The notes under the pieces are model-generated. The model was not told the origin of the DNA. It did no database searches and saw only the letters and a program-made list of their open reading frames with translations. A program made the translations under genes and the position numbers. Of a DNA stretch of 64,000 nt, positions 9,865 through 19,079 are shown in pieces; position 1 is the stretch's first letter; the number at the start of each line of letters is the position of its first letter. This DNA comes from Phytophthora colocasiae (lineage: Eukaryota; Oomycota; Peronosporomycetes; Peronosporales; Peronosporaceae). Where the stretch lies: contig JAGKQI010000097.1 of the NCBI GenBank assembly GCA_018806915.1, forward strand, positions 744,001 to 808,000. Direction: 5' to 3'.

Positions 9865-11217
9865 ATGTTCCCTCACGAGCAGGAAGCACATCGGAACAAT
9901 CTTCAAAGAAGACTCAGTCTTCCACCTCATCTCCCCTCGCTTCAGATGCCTCAAGCTCGACCTAGAGGTAGGTCGAATGAAGAAGGGGTGATATTGCTAC
10001 CTAGTGTGGCGTCCCTCATGCCTCCGATTCGACAGGAATACAGCCATTCTGAAGCTTCAAAGGAGTTTACACCCGCTCTTTCAGGTCTATCAGCATTTGA
10101 GAATCCTCGACTCCTAGGAACCCACTCGAGTCGCTGGTCACCCTATGAAAGACGTGAGTCTGTTGCGTTACCTTTGGTCGATTTCGAGAATGAAGAAGCT
10201 CCGAGTAATCGACGTCGACGTACCAGTCCAAGACGTCGTCTTGCAGCTTCAAAAGCTCGAATCCACCATGAGATGGAAAACTACGAAACACCGTTTGTAC
10301 CTCTGCTACCAGTTCAACTTCCTTTGGTACCGTCTTCGCCAAATTTCACCGATTCCAAGAACTCCCGATATTTGCGTGAAATGGACCGACGATCCATTTT
10401 ATCTCGTCTTGATCGTGGTGAAAAGCAATCAGCTCTTGCTAAGGAGTTCCGAGTCACTCGTACTGCTATTTGTAACCTCAACAAACATCGAGAGCTTGTG
10501 CTTTCCCGTCAACATGGTGATCCACTAGCTAAACACCCAAAGAAAACACGACTGAAGGACGAAAGTAGATCCAATCGGATCTCTCTTCTCCTCTCCGAAC
10601 ATCCAAGCGTCCACGTCGTGGCTTCACAATCTGCAGAACGGTTTTTTCCTCTTCTTTTGAGCCGTGATACGTCGGATTCTGCTTTTCGCCACTATTGCGA
10701 CCGTTTGATGACTTTAGTGATCGAAGAAGTGCTCACTTGGACACAAAATACAAGTTACACGGAAGATTCTACCTTATCCGGAGTCTCAATCGCTCCTGGA
10801 GGTTCTCCGATGCTTTCAATCTTTCAAACTCTTGAGCCGGACTTGCCTACTGGTAAAATTCAACTTAATCTTCCTCAAGTTGGTTCTCCGGTTGCAGAGG
10901 TGATTGATCTACCTTCATCGGTAGAATCACACAACATTTGTTTGTTCTACTCGTTTACTGACACTGTGGGAAGTCGTCGAGTGGCTAAAAGTATTCGACA
11001 ACTGCTGGATCAAGGCGCAGTGGAGGAATTGATGTATCTTGTGACTCTAGCGGTATCAGCTTTCACAGTTGGAGAGTTACAACGCGCACACCCAAGTCTA
11101 CGCATTGCTACTGCCCGTATTGAATTTATGTTCTTGTTGAAACGGAAATTAGCACTATTGGATTGTATTGAAGGGGAAATCTGGTCTTGGTATTATTATT
11201 TTTCAGTTAATAGATAG
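9865..11217 (+). CDS. HTH domain fused to a UPRT-like domain
   Basis: From the first in-frame ATG (9865) the product has 450 residues. The first ~160 are low-complexity, Ser/Pro/Arg-rich. Residues ~166-212 (RYLREMDRRSILSRLDRGEKQSALAKEFRVTRTAICNLNKHRE) form a resolvase/psq-like helix-turn-helix. From ~242 to the end the sequence follows the uracil phosphoribosyltransferase fold: it opens with the F...CDRLMTLVIEEVL helix and ends with the HPSLRIATARIE strand. The expected PRPP loop (D-P-M-L-A-T-G-G) is replaced by YSFTDTVGSRR, so UMP synthesis is doubtful. The HTH-only paralogue lies at 12018. I infer a DNA-binding regulator with a degenerate PRT sensor. Confidence 0.65.
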   Translation: MFPHEQEAHRNNLQRRLSLPPHLPSLQMPQARPRGRSNEEGVILLPSVASLMPPIRQEYSHSEASKEFTPALSGLSAFENPRLLGTHSSRWSPYERRESVALPLVDFENEEAPSNRRRRTSPRRRLAASKARIHHEMENYETPFVPLLPVQLPLVPSSPNFTDSKNSRYLREMDRRSILSRLDRGEKQSALAKEFRVTRTAICNLNKHRELVLSRQHGDPLAKHPKKTRLKDESRSNRISLLLSEHPSVHVVASQSAERFFPLLLSRDTSDSAFRHYCDRLMTLVIEEVLTWTQNTSYTEDSTLSGVSIAPGGSPMLSIFQTLEPDLPTGKIQLNLPQVGSPVAEVIDLPSSVESHNICLFYSFTDTVGSRRVAKSIRQLLDQGAVEELMYLVTLAVSAFTVGELQRAHPSLRIATARIEFMFLLKRKLALLDCIEGEIWSWYYYFSVNR

Positions 11218-11940
11218 CAGCAGCTCTGCTCGAGAGCAGTTTAAGTCTCGATGATTCTTCATTTGCGTCGTCTTCGTGTCCAGCTCAGATGTGCCGTGGA
11301 CGCATAGTACTTCGTGTTCAGAGTTGCAGCGTCAGCAAAGTGAGATTTTGCGTTGACAGGAGCCGTTAAATGAAACTTCTTTAAGGGATTGTGCAAATTC
11401 TCGATCTTTTAGCTCCAATCTAGCATCAACGGACACTGAACTGGTATCTTTTGATCACATGAAGCTTTCCCAATGATCTCCGTGAAAAACGGACGTTGAA
11501 CTAACAACATTTGAGGGTAGTTACGTACTAAAAACAGGTAAGAAAGGGGTCTGCAAGCAAGTTTGGCAGGGTCAAGAATACCAAAAATGGTTTGGTTGCC
11601 ATCAGGGCGGAGACTGGGAGTTTTTTCGAGAACGTTTCAAGTATCTCAAGTGCATGGGACTTTGGTATGTCGCAATTGATCCACACTCCATTGTTCACTT
11701 TAGGTAATTAACTGAACTAACCAACTTTAGCATTGATCATAAGACTTTTACCCGTTTCCCAGTTACTTGTCTTTGTTTTGCAGAGCTTTCAGTTTAAATC
11801 AAAGAAGCACAATACATCTCTCACCGTTAGTTCTAGCCCTTTCCTTCGTACACACACCAGGATGACAGACAGGCACCAGAAACTCACGAAAAAAAAACGT
11901 AAAAGGAAGAAACTGCCATCATTATCCTTCTTCTGACCCT
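11218..11940. other. Gap between the two HTH genes
   Basis: 3' flank of the HTH/UPRT gene and 5' flank of the HTH-only gene. No coding region is supported; the frame at 11733-11936 is a low-complexity Lys/Arg/Ser stretch. Confidence 0.4.
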
Positions 11941-11955
11941 TCCTCATTCATTTTT
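11941..11955 (+). promoter_or_regulatory. Inr-like core-promoter motif
   Basis: TCCTCATTCATTTTT matches the CTCATT...TTT part of the oomycete initiator consensus. It lies 62 bp upstream of ATG 12018. Confidence 0.4.
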
Positions 11956-12017
11956 GATCTATCCGCATCCCACTTGAGCCTCCATTTGACATTCTACAAA
12001 ATTCCTCGAACACCGCA

Positions 12018-12623
12018 ATGGCTCCAAGTACCTACTCCCTCACTTCAATCCTCGATGAATTAAGCGACTGTAACACGTACTTCCACCCTCGTCAACCCTT
12101 TATCCGCTACGAATATCGACGTCGCATCCCTAATCGAGGTCACATCGACAGACTCCCTGGAGTGGCTTCACTACTTCGACGCCATAATGTTAGAGGTAAC
12201 TCACTGGATAATATCCAATGGACACCACCACGTCTGGAAACGAAGCGGGTCGGTTGGAGTGATCATTTGAGCAAGTTGGAGCCGAAATCGATCGATCAAG
12301 TGCGAGAAACCAGAGTGGAAAGTGACACAACGTGCTCGTCAATTCTCCGATCGCCTGAAATTGTCGAACCGCGGCCCAAAACCTCTCGGTATCTCCGTGA
12401 AATCGACCGTCGACGGATTTTACTGCGAATTGCACAAGGTGAAAAGCAGTCGGCGCTTGCAAAGGAGTATCATGTGAGTCGAGCCGCGATCTGTAATTTA
12501 AACAAACGCAGGGCTGAAGTTCTGTCCAGGAACCATGAACATCCATTGGCGAAACATCCGAAGAGGAGAATGTTATCGAAGACGAAACGACCGAATCCAA
12601 CGGACAGTCAAGTTAGCGACTAG
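12018..12623 (+). CDS. HTH-domain protein (short paralogue)
   Basis: ATG 12018 to TAG gives 201 residues. Residues ~123-168 (RYLREIDRRRILLRIAQGEKQSALAKEYHVSRAAICNLNKRR) are the same HTH as in the gene at 9865, followed by the shared linker (HPLAKHPK) and an early stop. The N-terminus also shares a short LPxVASL motif with the long paralogue. The UPRT-like domain is missing altogether. The pair looks like a local duplication with loss or gain of the C-terminal domain. The HTH suggests nuclear DNA binding. Confidence 0.65.
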   Translation: MAPSTYSLTSILDELSDCNTYFHPRQPFIRYEYRRRIPNRGHIDRLPGVASLLRRHNVRGNSLDNIQWTPPRLETKRVGWSDHLSKLEPKSIDQVRETRVESDTTCSSILRSPEIVEPRPKTSRYLREIDRRRILLRIAQGEKQSALAKEYHVSRAAICNLNKRRAEVLSRNHEHPLAKHPKRRMLSKTKRPNPTDSQVSD

Positions 12624-12867
12624 TTGATCGTAGTGATAACGAGTACGATAATTCATTTTGCAAAGTTGCAACCTCTTCTGATTTTATAATTGCCTAGAAG
12701 TATCAAAGTCTTCAAAGTCTGTATCAGTACTGTAGCCTGCATCTAGTTAAAAGAACAGGCAACAATCATAATGACAAGTTTTTTGTGATTGAGGAGTACT
12801 TAAAAGAACCATTTTGAGAAGAGTTATTGTTTCTGCTGCACTTTCAGTTCTCTTTCTCATCCTCCGA

Positions 12868-13425
12868 CTAAGCTTTACGAGCTTCCGGCACACGAAGCTG
12901 CACACGAACAGCATGTTGCCCCATCATGGTAATCACCGACTGTTTGTTCTGCTGGAATTCCGCCCTACAAAAATAAAATCAATTTAATTAAAAAAAGTCA
13001 CCACGTCACAATAAACACTGATCAATGGATAACGTACTGCATCTTTTTAATGTCACGTTGGGTCTCCTCCTCCAAAATACTCGGATCGTCTCCCATCAGC
13101 TGCAAAAAAAAAAAAAAAACTAAAAGTTAGTCATATTCGTATAATTCTTTGTAAAATTGAAGTCTCCCTTACGTCCGTATTGCCGTTCATTTGGAACGTG
13201 CGTTCCATCTGCTTACGGTACGCCGTAATTTCAGCTTCCGCCTCCAGTTTGGCCTGTTTAAGTCTCTCGCCACGTTCTAAATAAGAAATTAAACATTTAG
13301 AATCCGATATCTACGAAGCCAACGGATAAGTGAAGAAGCTACACACCTTGACGTGCCTCACTGATGATCTTAGAGGCCTTCGTCTCGGCCGCCATCAGCT
13401 CTTTGATGCTCTGGTTCGCCGCCAT
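12868..13425 (-). CDS. V-type H+-ATPase subunit G
   Basis: The four exons on the minus strand are 13425-13347, 13276-13173, 13099-13038 and 12964-12868. All introns are GT-AG and short (about 70 bp). The joined protein has 113 residues: MAANQSIKELMAAETKASKI, then ISEARQERGERLKQAKLEAE, then AEITAYRKQME. This is the conserved N-terminal pattern of the peripheral-stalk G subunit, which pairs with subunit E to tether V1 to V0 in the proton pump of endomembranes. The length agrees with the family (about 110-118). The three small introns hide the gene from simple open-frame searches. Confidence 0.9.
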
Positions 13426-13666
13426 TTCGCTTGGATCTTTCGCTTCTGGAAATGGAATTCCGATAAGATAAAGCTTTCTGATTGGATGAAAATGATTAAA
13501 AGCATTTTTTTATCAGATTTTTATGATGATTCTGGACGATATTTGTATGGAAACAGGATTGTTGTGAGGACAACAACACTCCAATGGAAGCTTCGTTCGC
13601 TGCATCGGAAAGAGTTGAAGCCGGTTATTTTCACCTAAATGACTGCTTTTCAATGAAGCAAGTCAG
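13426..13666. other. Short intergenic region
   Basis: Between the start of the V-ATPase G gene and the end of the MCU gene. Nothing distinct is seen. Confidence 0.3.
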
Positions 13667-15002
13667 TTAGTGCAAATTCGGGTTAGACACCTCCATCTTC
13701 TCCCATTGAGAAAGCAGTGTGATGTCATTCTCTATGTCGGTGATACGAGCCTTGAGCGTCTGGATCTCATTCGGGTCCAGCTTGCGTTGCTTGCTCAATA
13801 ACTCCACACGATCCAAGTACCGCTTCTGGAACATATTGCTGAACGTTGGGTCCTTCTTGGTGATACTGGAGTAGAACGAGTTGCCCAGCACAGCTGTGAA
13901 GCCGATGAAATATGTGATGGGCTCCATGACATCCCACGAGTACACGTCCCAGACGCAGTACATAAGTGCGCCGTAGAATCCCGTGAGTCCCGTGAGCCCC
14001 ACCCATTTCTGCGCATTCGGCATACGTCGAGCCGCTAGCTGCACCTCACTCTCCACTTGTTGCAACTTCTTCAAGGAGCTGTTCAACTCGGCCAATTGCC
14101 GTTCTTTCACCTTTCGGTCGTGTTTGATGTTGTACATCTCGGAATCCAGAGAGTTCTGCAGTGTTAACACACTCTCCAAGCTCTGCAACAGTACAACAAA
14201 AAAAAACATTCAGTCTTCCTCTTCAAAACACTAAAAAGTAATATAAAAACTCACGTAGGGACGTAGAATCACAGCATTCTCCAGCTGAGGGTTCTTGGAC
14301 CGATCAAAGTGCACCACGAGGTTCCGACGTTGTAATTCCCTTAGCCACTTCGTCGCCACAGCTTCCTCAGCTCCAGCATTATGGCACATCCGGTAAAACT
14401 CATGCAGCGGCAACTATACCTCAAATAAGAAATGAGTACCTCAACCCCATCCTCAATTAGCTGCCAATATAACTCACAATGAGGCGGGGGTCCTTCTCGA
14501 TCTCAGCTTTAACCGTCGCGAAGGCCACATTGTCCTCCCTCGCCCTTCGATCATCCATTGCTGCAGCGTCACTCTCCACCAGTACATTGACATGGTTGAG
14601 CCTCAGACAGAAAGACATGGACGTGAGTTCCCCGAGACGCACAGTACGAGCCAGTTTCGTGCCGTCTGGTGTAGCGATCTCCACGGCCTTCAATGAGGCA
14701 TCAGCACGCTTCACCGCCTCAATTAGATCGTGAACACTCGCGTTGGTGTCGTTCAGACCCAACCGGGTGAGACCTTTAACCCCTGGAAGTGGCAGAAGGA
14801 CGTCCAGCTCCCCATGAGCTTTAGCAGCATTGCGCACACTGATTAAAGGGTCGTTTGAAGCGGATAAAGACGGACCAGCTTGCGAACGCTCAGCCCCACG
14901 AGTACGAAGGGATCCTGTGCTGGAATGGAAGGAAGCAAGGGGGAAACGCGCACAGGGAGCACGTAGCAAGGCTCGAGAGGCGAAGAGAGACAGCGGTGCC
15001 AT
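13667..15002 (-). CDS. MCU: Mitochondrial calcium uniporter pore subunit
   Basis: Exons 15002-14478, 14413-14255 and 14182-13667 (donors GTGAGT, acceptors GTATAG and TTGCAG) join in frame to 399 residues. The N-terminus (MAPLSLFASRALLRAPCARF) is a mitochondrial targeting sequence. Exon 3 holds a coiled coil, then two transmembrane helices bracketing WDVMEPITYF near residue 311. That is the DIME selectivity-filter motif of MCU, with Val in place of the usual Ile. A second coiled coil (FQKRYLDRVELLSKQRKLD) follows. The protein forms the Ca2+ channel of the inner mitochondrial membrane. A divergent 246-bp region separates it from the Sep15-like gene. Confidence 0.93.
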
Positions 15003-15248
15003 AATGGAGGACTTATTAGTGACGACGATGCGATCCTGATGTTTTCAGCGCCGGATAACTGATCCGGATACTGATCATGAATTCAGATTTTAGGAGACTT
15101 ATATATAATCAGGAGTAATTTTGTACTATACATGTGAAAATCAATCATTTAGAAATGAAGGTTATGGTGTTTTGAAGCATTGTTCAACCTGATTAGTCGA
15201 AAACTAAGTGCGGCCTCAGTGCGAACTTAGTAGCAATACGTGTCAAAA

Positions 15249-15935
15249 ATGCGCTTGGTATCGTCGCTGCTGCTCTTAGCGGCTTGTATCTCCGCGCAGG
15301 AGGTGTCTGAGTCCGTCCCTGAGCCCTCGTCTGATTCCTCTGTGTCTACGGAACGTCTGGATCGCTGTACGACGCTCGGATTCGACGTAGATGCGCTGGA
15401 CTGCCGCCTTTGCGACGATTTATCGACATTTTTGACGGAAAAAGTGTCGAAAAAGAAGGTGAACAAGACGAAAAGCGTCAAAAATGTGGTGGAAGAGTGT
15501 CAAGAATGTTGTTCGGACTTCTCCAAAGTGCTGGAGGCTGAAGGGCGTCGATACCCGAAAGTGGCATTGGCAGTGAACAGGCGACGACTGAAGAGGTACC
15601 CGAAAGTGGCGAACTTTGTGGACAACCACGCTGAGCAAATTAAGGGCCTGGAAGTGCAGGAAACTGACCCAAGACTCCCTATGTTGGAGTTCTATGATGA
15701 AAATGGGGAGAAAATTGAAGAGATCAGGTCGGTCAAACTGAAAGTGTTTTTTTGTTTTTTTCAGAAAACTAACTTTTATGTTTTTGACAGTGTGGCTCAC
15801 TGGGACGAAGATTCCATTGCCGAGTTCATTGCCAATAAACTGCTACCTCAGCAGGAAAAGGAAGAGAAGGGAGAAGGAGCAGAAGAAGTTGTGGAGGAAG
15901 AAATCGTCGAAGTGGAAGTGGAGGCGGAACCGTGA
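15249..15935 (+). CDS. Sep15/SelM-like ER thioredoxin-fold protein lacking the CxU motif
   Basis: The exons are 15249-15727 and 15791-15935, joining to 207 residues. MRLVSSLLLLAACISAQ is a signal peptide. Next come the Sep15 cysteine module (CTTLGFDVDALDCRLCDDL... ECQECC) and the thioredoxin-like part (RYPKVANFVDN, DPRLPMLEFYDENGEKIEEI, HWDEDSIAEFI). In Sep15 the redox Cys-Gly-Sec precedes the (R/K)(F/Y)P strand; here that position reads NRR, and no TGA codon is present. The C-terminus is highly acidic rather than KDEL-like. The 63-bp intron (15728-15790) is a multiple of three without stops, so retention would add 21 residues. Role in ER glycoprotein folding is inferred from family. Confidence 0.72.
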   Translation: MRLVSSLLLLAACISAQEVSESVPEPSSDSSVSTERLDRCTTLGFDVDALDCRLCDDLSTFLTEKVSKKKVNKTKSVKNVVEECQECCSDFSKVLEAEGRRYPKVALAVNRRRLKRYPKVANFVDNHAEQIKGLEVQETDPRLPMLEFYDENGEKIEEIRSVKLKVFFCFFQKTNFYVFDSVAHWDEDSIAEFIANKLLPQQEKEEKGEGAEEVVEEEIVEVEVEAEP

Positions 15936-15998
15936 AGAAAAGATTCTGGTCAAAGAAGACAAGAAATAAGAGTGCTGCTGCATTGAGTGTTGTTGTCG

Positions 15999-16424
15999 CT
16001 ATTCCTTTGATTCAGGACGTTCCGATCGCTCCGAGTCACTTGAACTAGGAGGTCTGGATGGTTGCTGGATACGTGGCGTTTGAGACGTTAGGTTGATCTG
16101 GTAGTGAGGTTTCTTTGTCAATTTCTTCGGACGACAAGGGTGACGGAGGATATTTCCTGATGCTGAAGTCGTCTTGTGTGATGGTTTTCCGTTGCTAGCT
16201 CTAGTATTATCGTCGACTTCATCGTTGGACTCTTCAGGAACTTGTAGATCATCTTCGCAGAAAACCCGTAGGATGTTGGACGTCAGTGCAGGCAAAGGTA
16301 CAAACCGATGGAAAGCCTGTAACATATCGAACTCCTCCTTCGACAGGACCATATCACAGTCGTTCGACATCAAATCTACTTCACCTGCGTTATCTACGAG
16401 CCCACGTACGCTCCTCCTTGCCAT
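15999..16424 (-). CDS. Hypothetical protein
   Basis: ATG 16424 to stop gives 141 residues. The N-terminal half has an ordered look (EEFDMLQAFHRFVPLPALTSNILRVF), followed by an acidic segment and a Ser/Pro/Arg-rich disordered tail. No family is recognised. It is convergent with the Sep15-like gene, whose stop lies 64 bp away. Only its clean ATG-initiated frame in a gene-dense stretch supports it. Confidence 0.45.
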   Translation of the reverse strand: MARRSVRGLVDNAGEVDLMSNDCDMVLSKEEFDMLQAFHRFVPLPALTSNILRVFCEDDLQVPEESNDEVDDNTRASNGKPSHKTTSASGNILRHPCRPKKLTKKPHYQINLTSQTPRIQQPSRPPSSSDSERSERPESKE

Positions 16425-16530
16425 TTTGGTTTTGAGTATTCTCCAAATTTATCTTCTTGAAATGTACTGACTTTTATTTAAATAGAACAAGAACAAGAAA
16501 GCAACTTATTCTTCATTTTTTTTTATTCTT

Positions 16531-17892
16531 TTAAGCGATCTGCGTCGTATGAGGAGCTCGACTAAACCTCTTCGTGTCAAACTGGAAAGAGAATGCCAAG
16601 TTTCCTCTACCTTTGGCTTCCTGATCATTCAGCACCTTAGTAATCCGTTGAGCTAATAATTGCGACGGATATTCCACCAAATGATACGAAGCAGTACACA
16701 ACAGCAGGATAAGTCCAATACGAATGAAGAACCGCTCGTAGTACATGCTTGGATCTTTGCCGTAGATGTCACTGAAGACTACGAAGCTGTGCAGTAAGTA
16801 AACCGAGAAACTGATCTTTCCCCAGTATCTCAGCACACTCCATTCAAACATAGCGGAGATACAGGATGGCAGTAGCATCTCGATCACAATGACTAAAGTC
16901 ACTGGTACACTGATGAACGGGAAGCCTCCATCGTCATGTTCGCGCTGATGCACCCAATGGAAGAACATTGTGGGCTCTGTAGGCATTCCAGGGTGGGAAT
17001 TCCGGCGGAAACAGACACTTAGGATCAGTAGAACAGCAGCGTACTCAATTCCTCTTACTGCAAGTTGTTGAAACTTGGAAAACTCAAATCCAGAGGATTT
17101 TATCCACATATCGAGCTTCACATACATCACTGCAGCCATAGATCCTGCTAGAAATGTCGGTAAATGAGGTAGTAGAGGCGAATGACTTGATCGGCGCTCG
17201 TGCCAACCAGCGTAAATGATCCAGAGATACAGAGGAGCGAATGGGACCCACCAGAAGCGACGAAGGTTAAGAACGGTTAAAACGAAGATCGGCAAGCAAA
17301 AGTAGTACGAGATCTCGAGCGGAAGCGTCCAGAAGACGAAGTACCGGTGTTGGAAGCTGAATGTCAGTACTTTGAATAAATCAAAGTGACCACGTTCTTT
17401 TACGAGGAAATATTGCTTTTTGTCTTCGAATGGAAGCAACCAAACGATGAAAACGACAGTAGCAAACAGCGGGTAGACTCGGAAGAAGCGTTTGGAGAAG
17501 TAGTCAGCCATACTGAACGTCCATTTACGGTAACTAGCGTTTTGCGCCAACATCCGGATACTCTTTTTCATGAAAATCATCGTCAAGAGGAAAGAAGAAA
17601 GCACGAAAAAAGTGTCCACCGCACAAGCTCCAAGGTCGAGGTCGTGGAGATATTCTCGGGAGTGCTGACTCACTACTAAAATCGCTGCCAGACCACGGAC
17701 CCCATCGAGAAACAGGATTTTAGCTGGTGCTGGAGCAGGTTTGGAGGGTTTTGTTGGTTTCGAATCGGCTTCGACGAGCTGTTGAGTATCTGGAGGATCC
17801 TGGATATCAAGAGGGACTTCTTCTAGGGCAACAGGACTGGCACGGGACTTGCAGAAGCCACTGGTTTCTTTACAAACACCATGATGAACCAT
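16531..17892 (-). CDS. Acyltransferase-3 family membrane protein
   Basis: One exon of 453 residues from ATG 17892. After a ~60-residue polar N-terminus comes FLDGVRGLAAILVVSQHSRE, the signature of the OafA/AT3 family. About ten hydrophobic helices follow, with FFVLSSFLLT, KRFFRVYPLF and ISFSVYLLHSF as conserved landmarks. Such proteins move acyl groups from acyl-CoA or similar donors onto sugars or lipids across a membrane. The DGxRG and SFLLT/RxxRxYP motifs are in place and the length fits. The acceptor substrate cannot be told. Confidence 0.85.
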   Translation of the reverse strand: MVHHGVCKETSGFCKSRASPVALEEVPLDIQDPPDTQQLVEADSKPTKPSKPAPAPAKILFLDGVRGLAAILVVSQHSREYLHDLDLGACAVDTFFVLSSFLLTMIFMKKSIRMLAQNASYRKWTFSMADYFSKRFFRVYPLFATVVFIVWLLPFEDKKQYFLVKERGHFDLFKVLTFSFQHRYFVFWTLPLEISYYFCLPIFVLTVLNLRRFWWVPFAPLYLWIIYAGWHERRSSHSPLLPHLPTFLAGSMAAVMYVKLDMWIKSSGFEFSKFQQLAVRGIEYAAVLLILSVCFRRNSHPGMPTEPTMFFHWVHQREHDDGGFPFISVPVTLVIVIEMLLPSCISAMFEWSVLRYWGKISFSVYLLHSFVVFSDIYGKDPSMYYERFFIRIGLILLLCTASYHLVEYPSQLLAQRITKVLNDQEAKGRGNLAFSFQFDTKRFSRAPHTTQIA

Positions 17893-18027
17893 GTTGTAAA
17901 GGGGAGTTTTGAGGTCGAATCGAAAAGTGAGCCCTTCTAACCGAGGCTCCGTTATCTACTAGAATGGGAATGTGCTAGTTTGGGATTATGGGGAAACGGA
18001 AATCTATATTTTCTGGTCGTTTTCCGT

Positions 18028-18856
18028 TTAAAGCTTCTTGTTGTGGATCTCCTTGTCAAACGCAACCAATTCCTGGTAGAATCCGCTGTTTGGTTTGACT
18101 TGAGGTCGAACTCGACGTAATTCACGCAACGCGTCGGGGAGTGTGAGGGATTGACGTGCTATCAAGTACGCGAGGACAATGGTTGAAGACCTTGAGATTC
18201 CCATAAAGCAGTGCACGAGCACCTTTCCACCTGAAGACAGCGCACTATCAGAGTAAATCATTAGTCTCGAGATAAAATTTCCAACACATTATCTACATAC
18301 CTATCGATAAAGCTTAACGCTTCGTCAAAGTACTCGGAAATGTTCACAGAACTTAAATCTGCTACTTGGAGTTGCAAATACGTAAAATCTTCAAGAAACC
18401 TTGCATACAAATACACAACATCAAGTGTTTATCGTGGATAAAAAACACAATATTTACTCACTTGAGCGACAACGAAGGAGAAACACACAAGATATGTGTG
18501 ATTCCTGCTCCTTTTAACCCTTGGAAGTTGCATGCAGCTCCATACGAACCGATAAAGAGACCAGAAACAACATCCACTTCCACCTAAAATACACGACTAA
18601 AAATGTTGATGATCAACAATCTCTTAGCGAACATCAACGCTCTTACCGGCACATTATCGTCATTCTCGAACTTCTTGGCCATCAACGCCTCCCGGAACTT
18701 GCGAAAGCTCGACGTCGCCCCTTTTTTCTGGCTGTCGGTCATTTGCTTCGATGGGACGGTGACCGAGTCACGATGAGGCACAAACGTCTTGTGAGCCAGC
18801 TGACCGTCGTGGGACCCAGCAGATGCATGAGCCGAAGCCTTAGTCGTTGTCTCCAT
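18028..18856 (-). CDS. Dual-specificity protein phosphatase
   Basis: Four exons: about 18856-18653, then 18583-18462, 18399-18301 and 18244-18028. The last three join cleanly by GT-AG. The catalytic region reads VEVDVVSGLFIGSYGAACNF, ...THILCVSPSL, ...LQLQVADLSSVNI and VLVHCFMGISRSSTIVLAYL. HCFMGISRS is the HCx5R(S/T) active site. The substrate-trapping Asp position reads as Asp in VADLSS. The junction between exons 1 and 2 is uncertain: the best-looking donor (GTAAGA at 18647) does not keep the frame with the acceptor at 18584. A weaker GTGCCG at 18652 does. The N-terminus is Ser/Lys-rich. Confidence 0.8.
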
Positions 18857-19079
18857 CAATTGCTCAAGCTTTAAGCGTGTGACAGCAAGTTAGTAATACA
18901 AGTCTCAACTGTATTTGAGGTCGATCACCGGAAGTGTTGAAACGGAAGGTGGAGACAACCTTAGCGGAGACTTTGGCCATGAATTTACTATATTATGTTT
19001 ATTACGCTTTCTTTCTCTCTTCTATCCAACGTGGACGAGGACTCGTCTTGCGATGTACGACCGAAGCTTCGGAAGTGAT

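Noticed and set aside
11733..11936. 67-codon frame rich in Ser/Lys
   Set aside because: Low-complexity run in an untranslated or intergenic stretch; immediately upstream of another gene's promoter.
13330..13638. 102-codon plus-strand frame
   Set aside because: Overlaps exon 1 and upstream sequence of the V-ATPase G gene on the other strand; no features.
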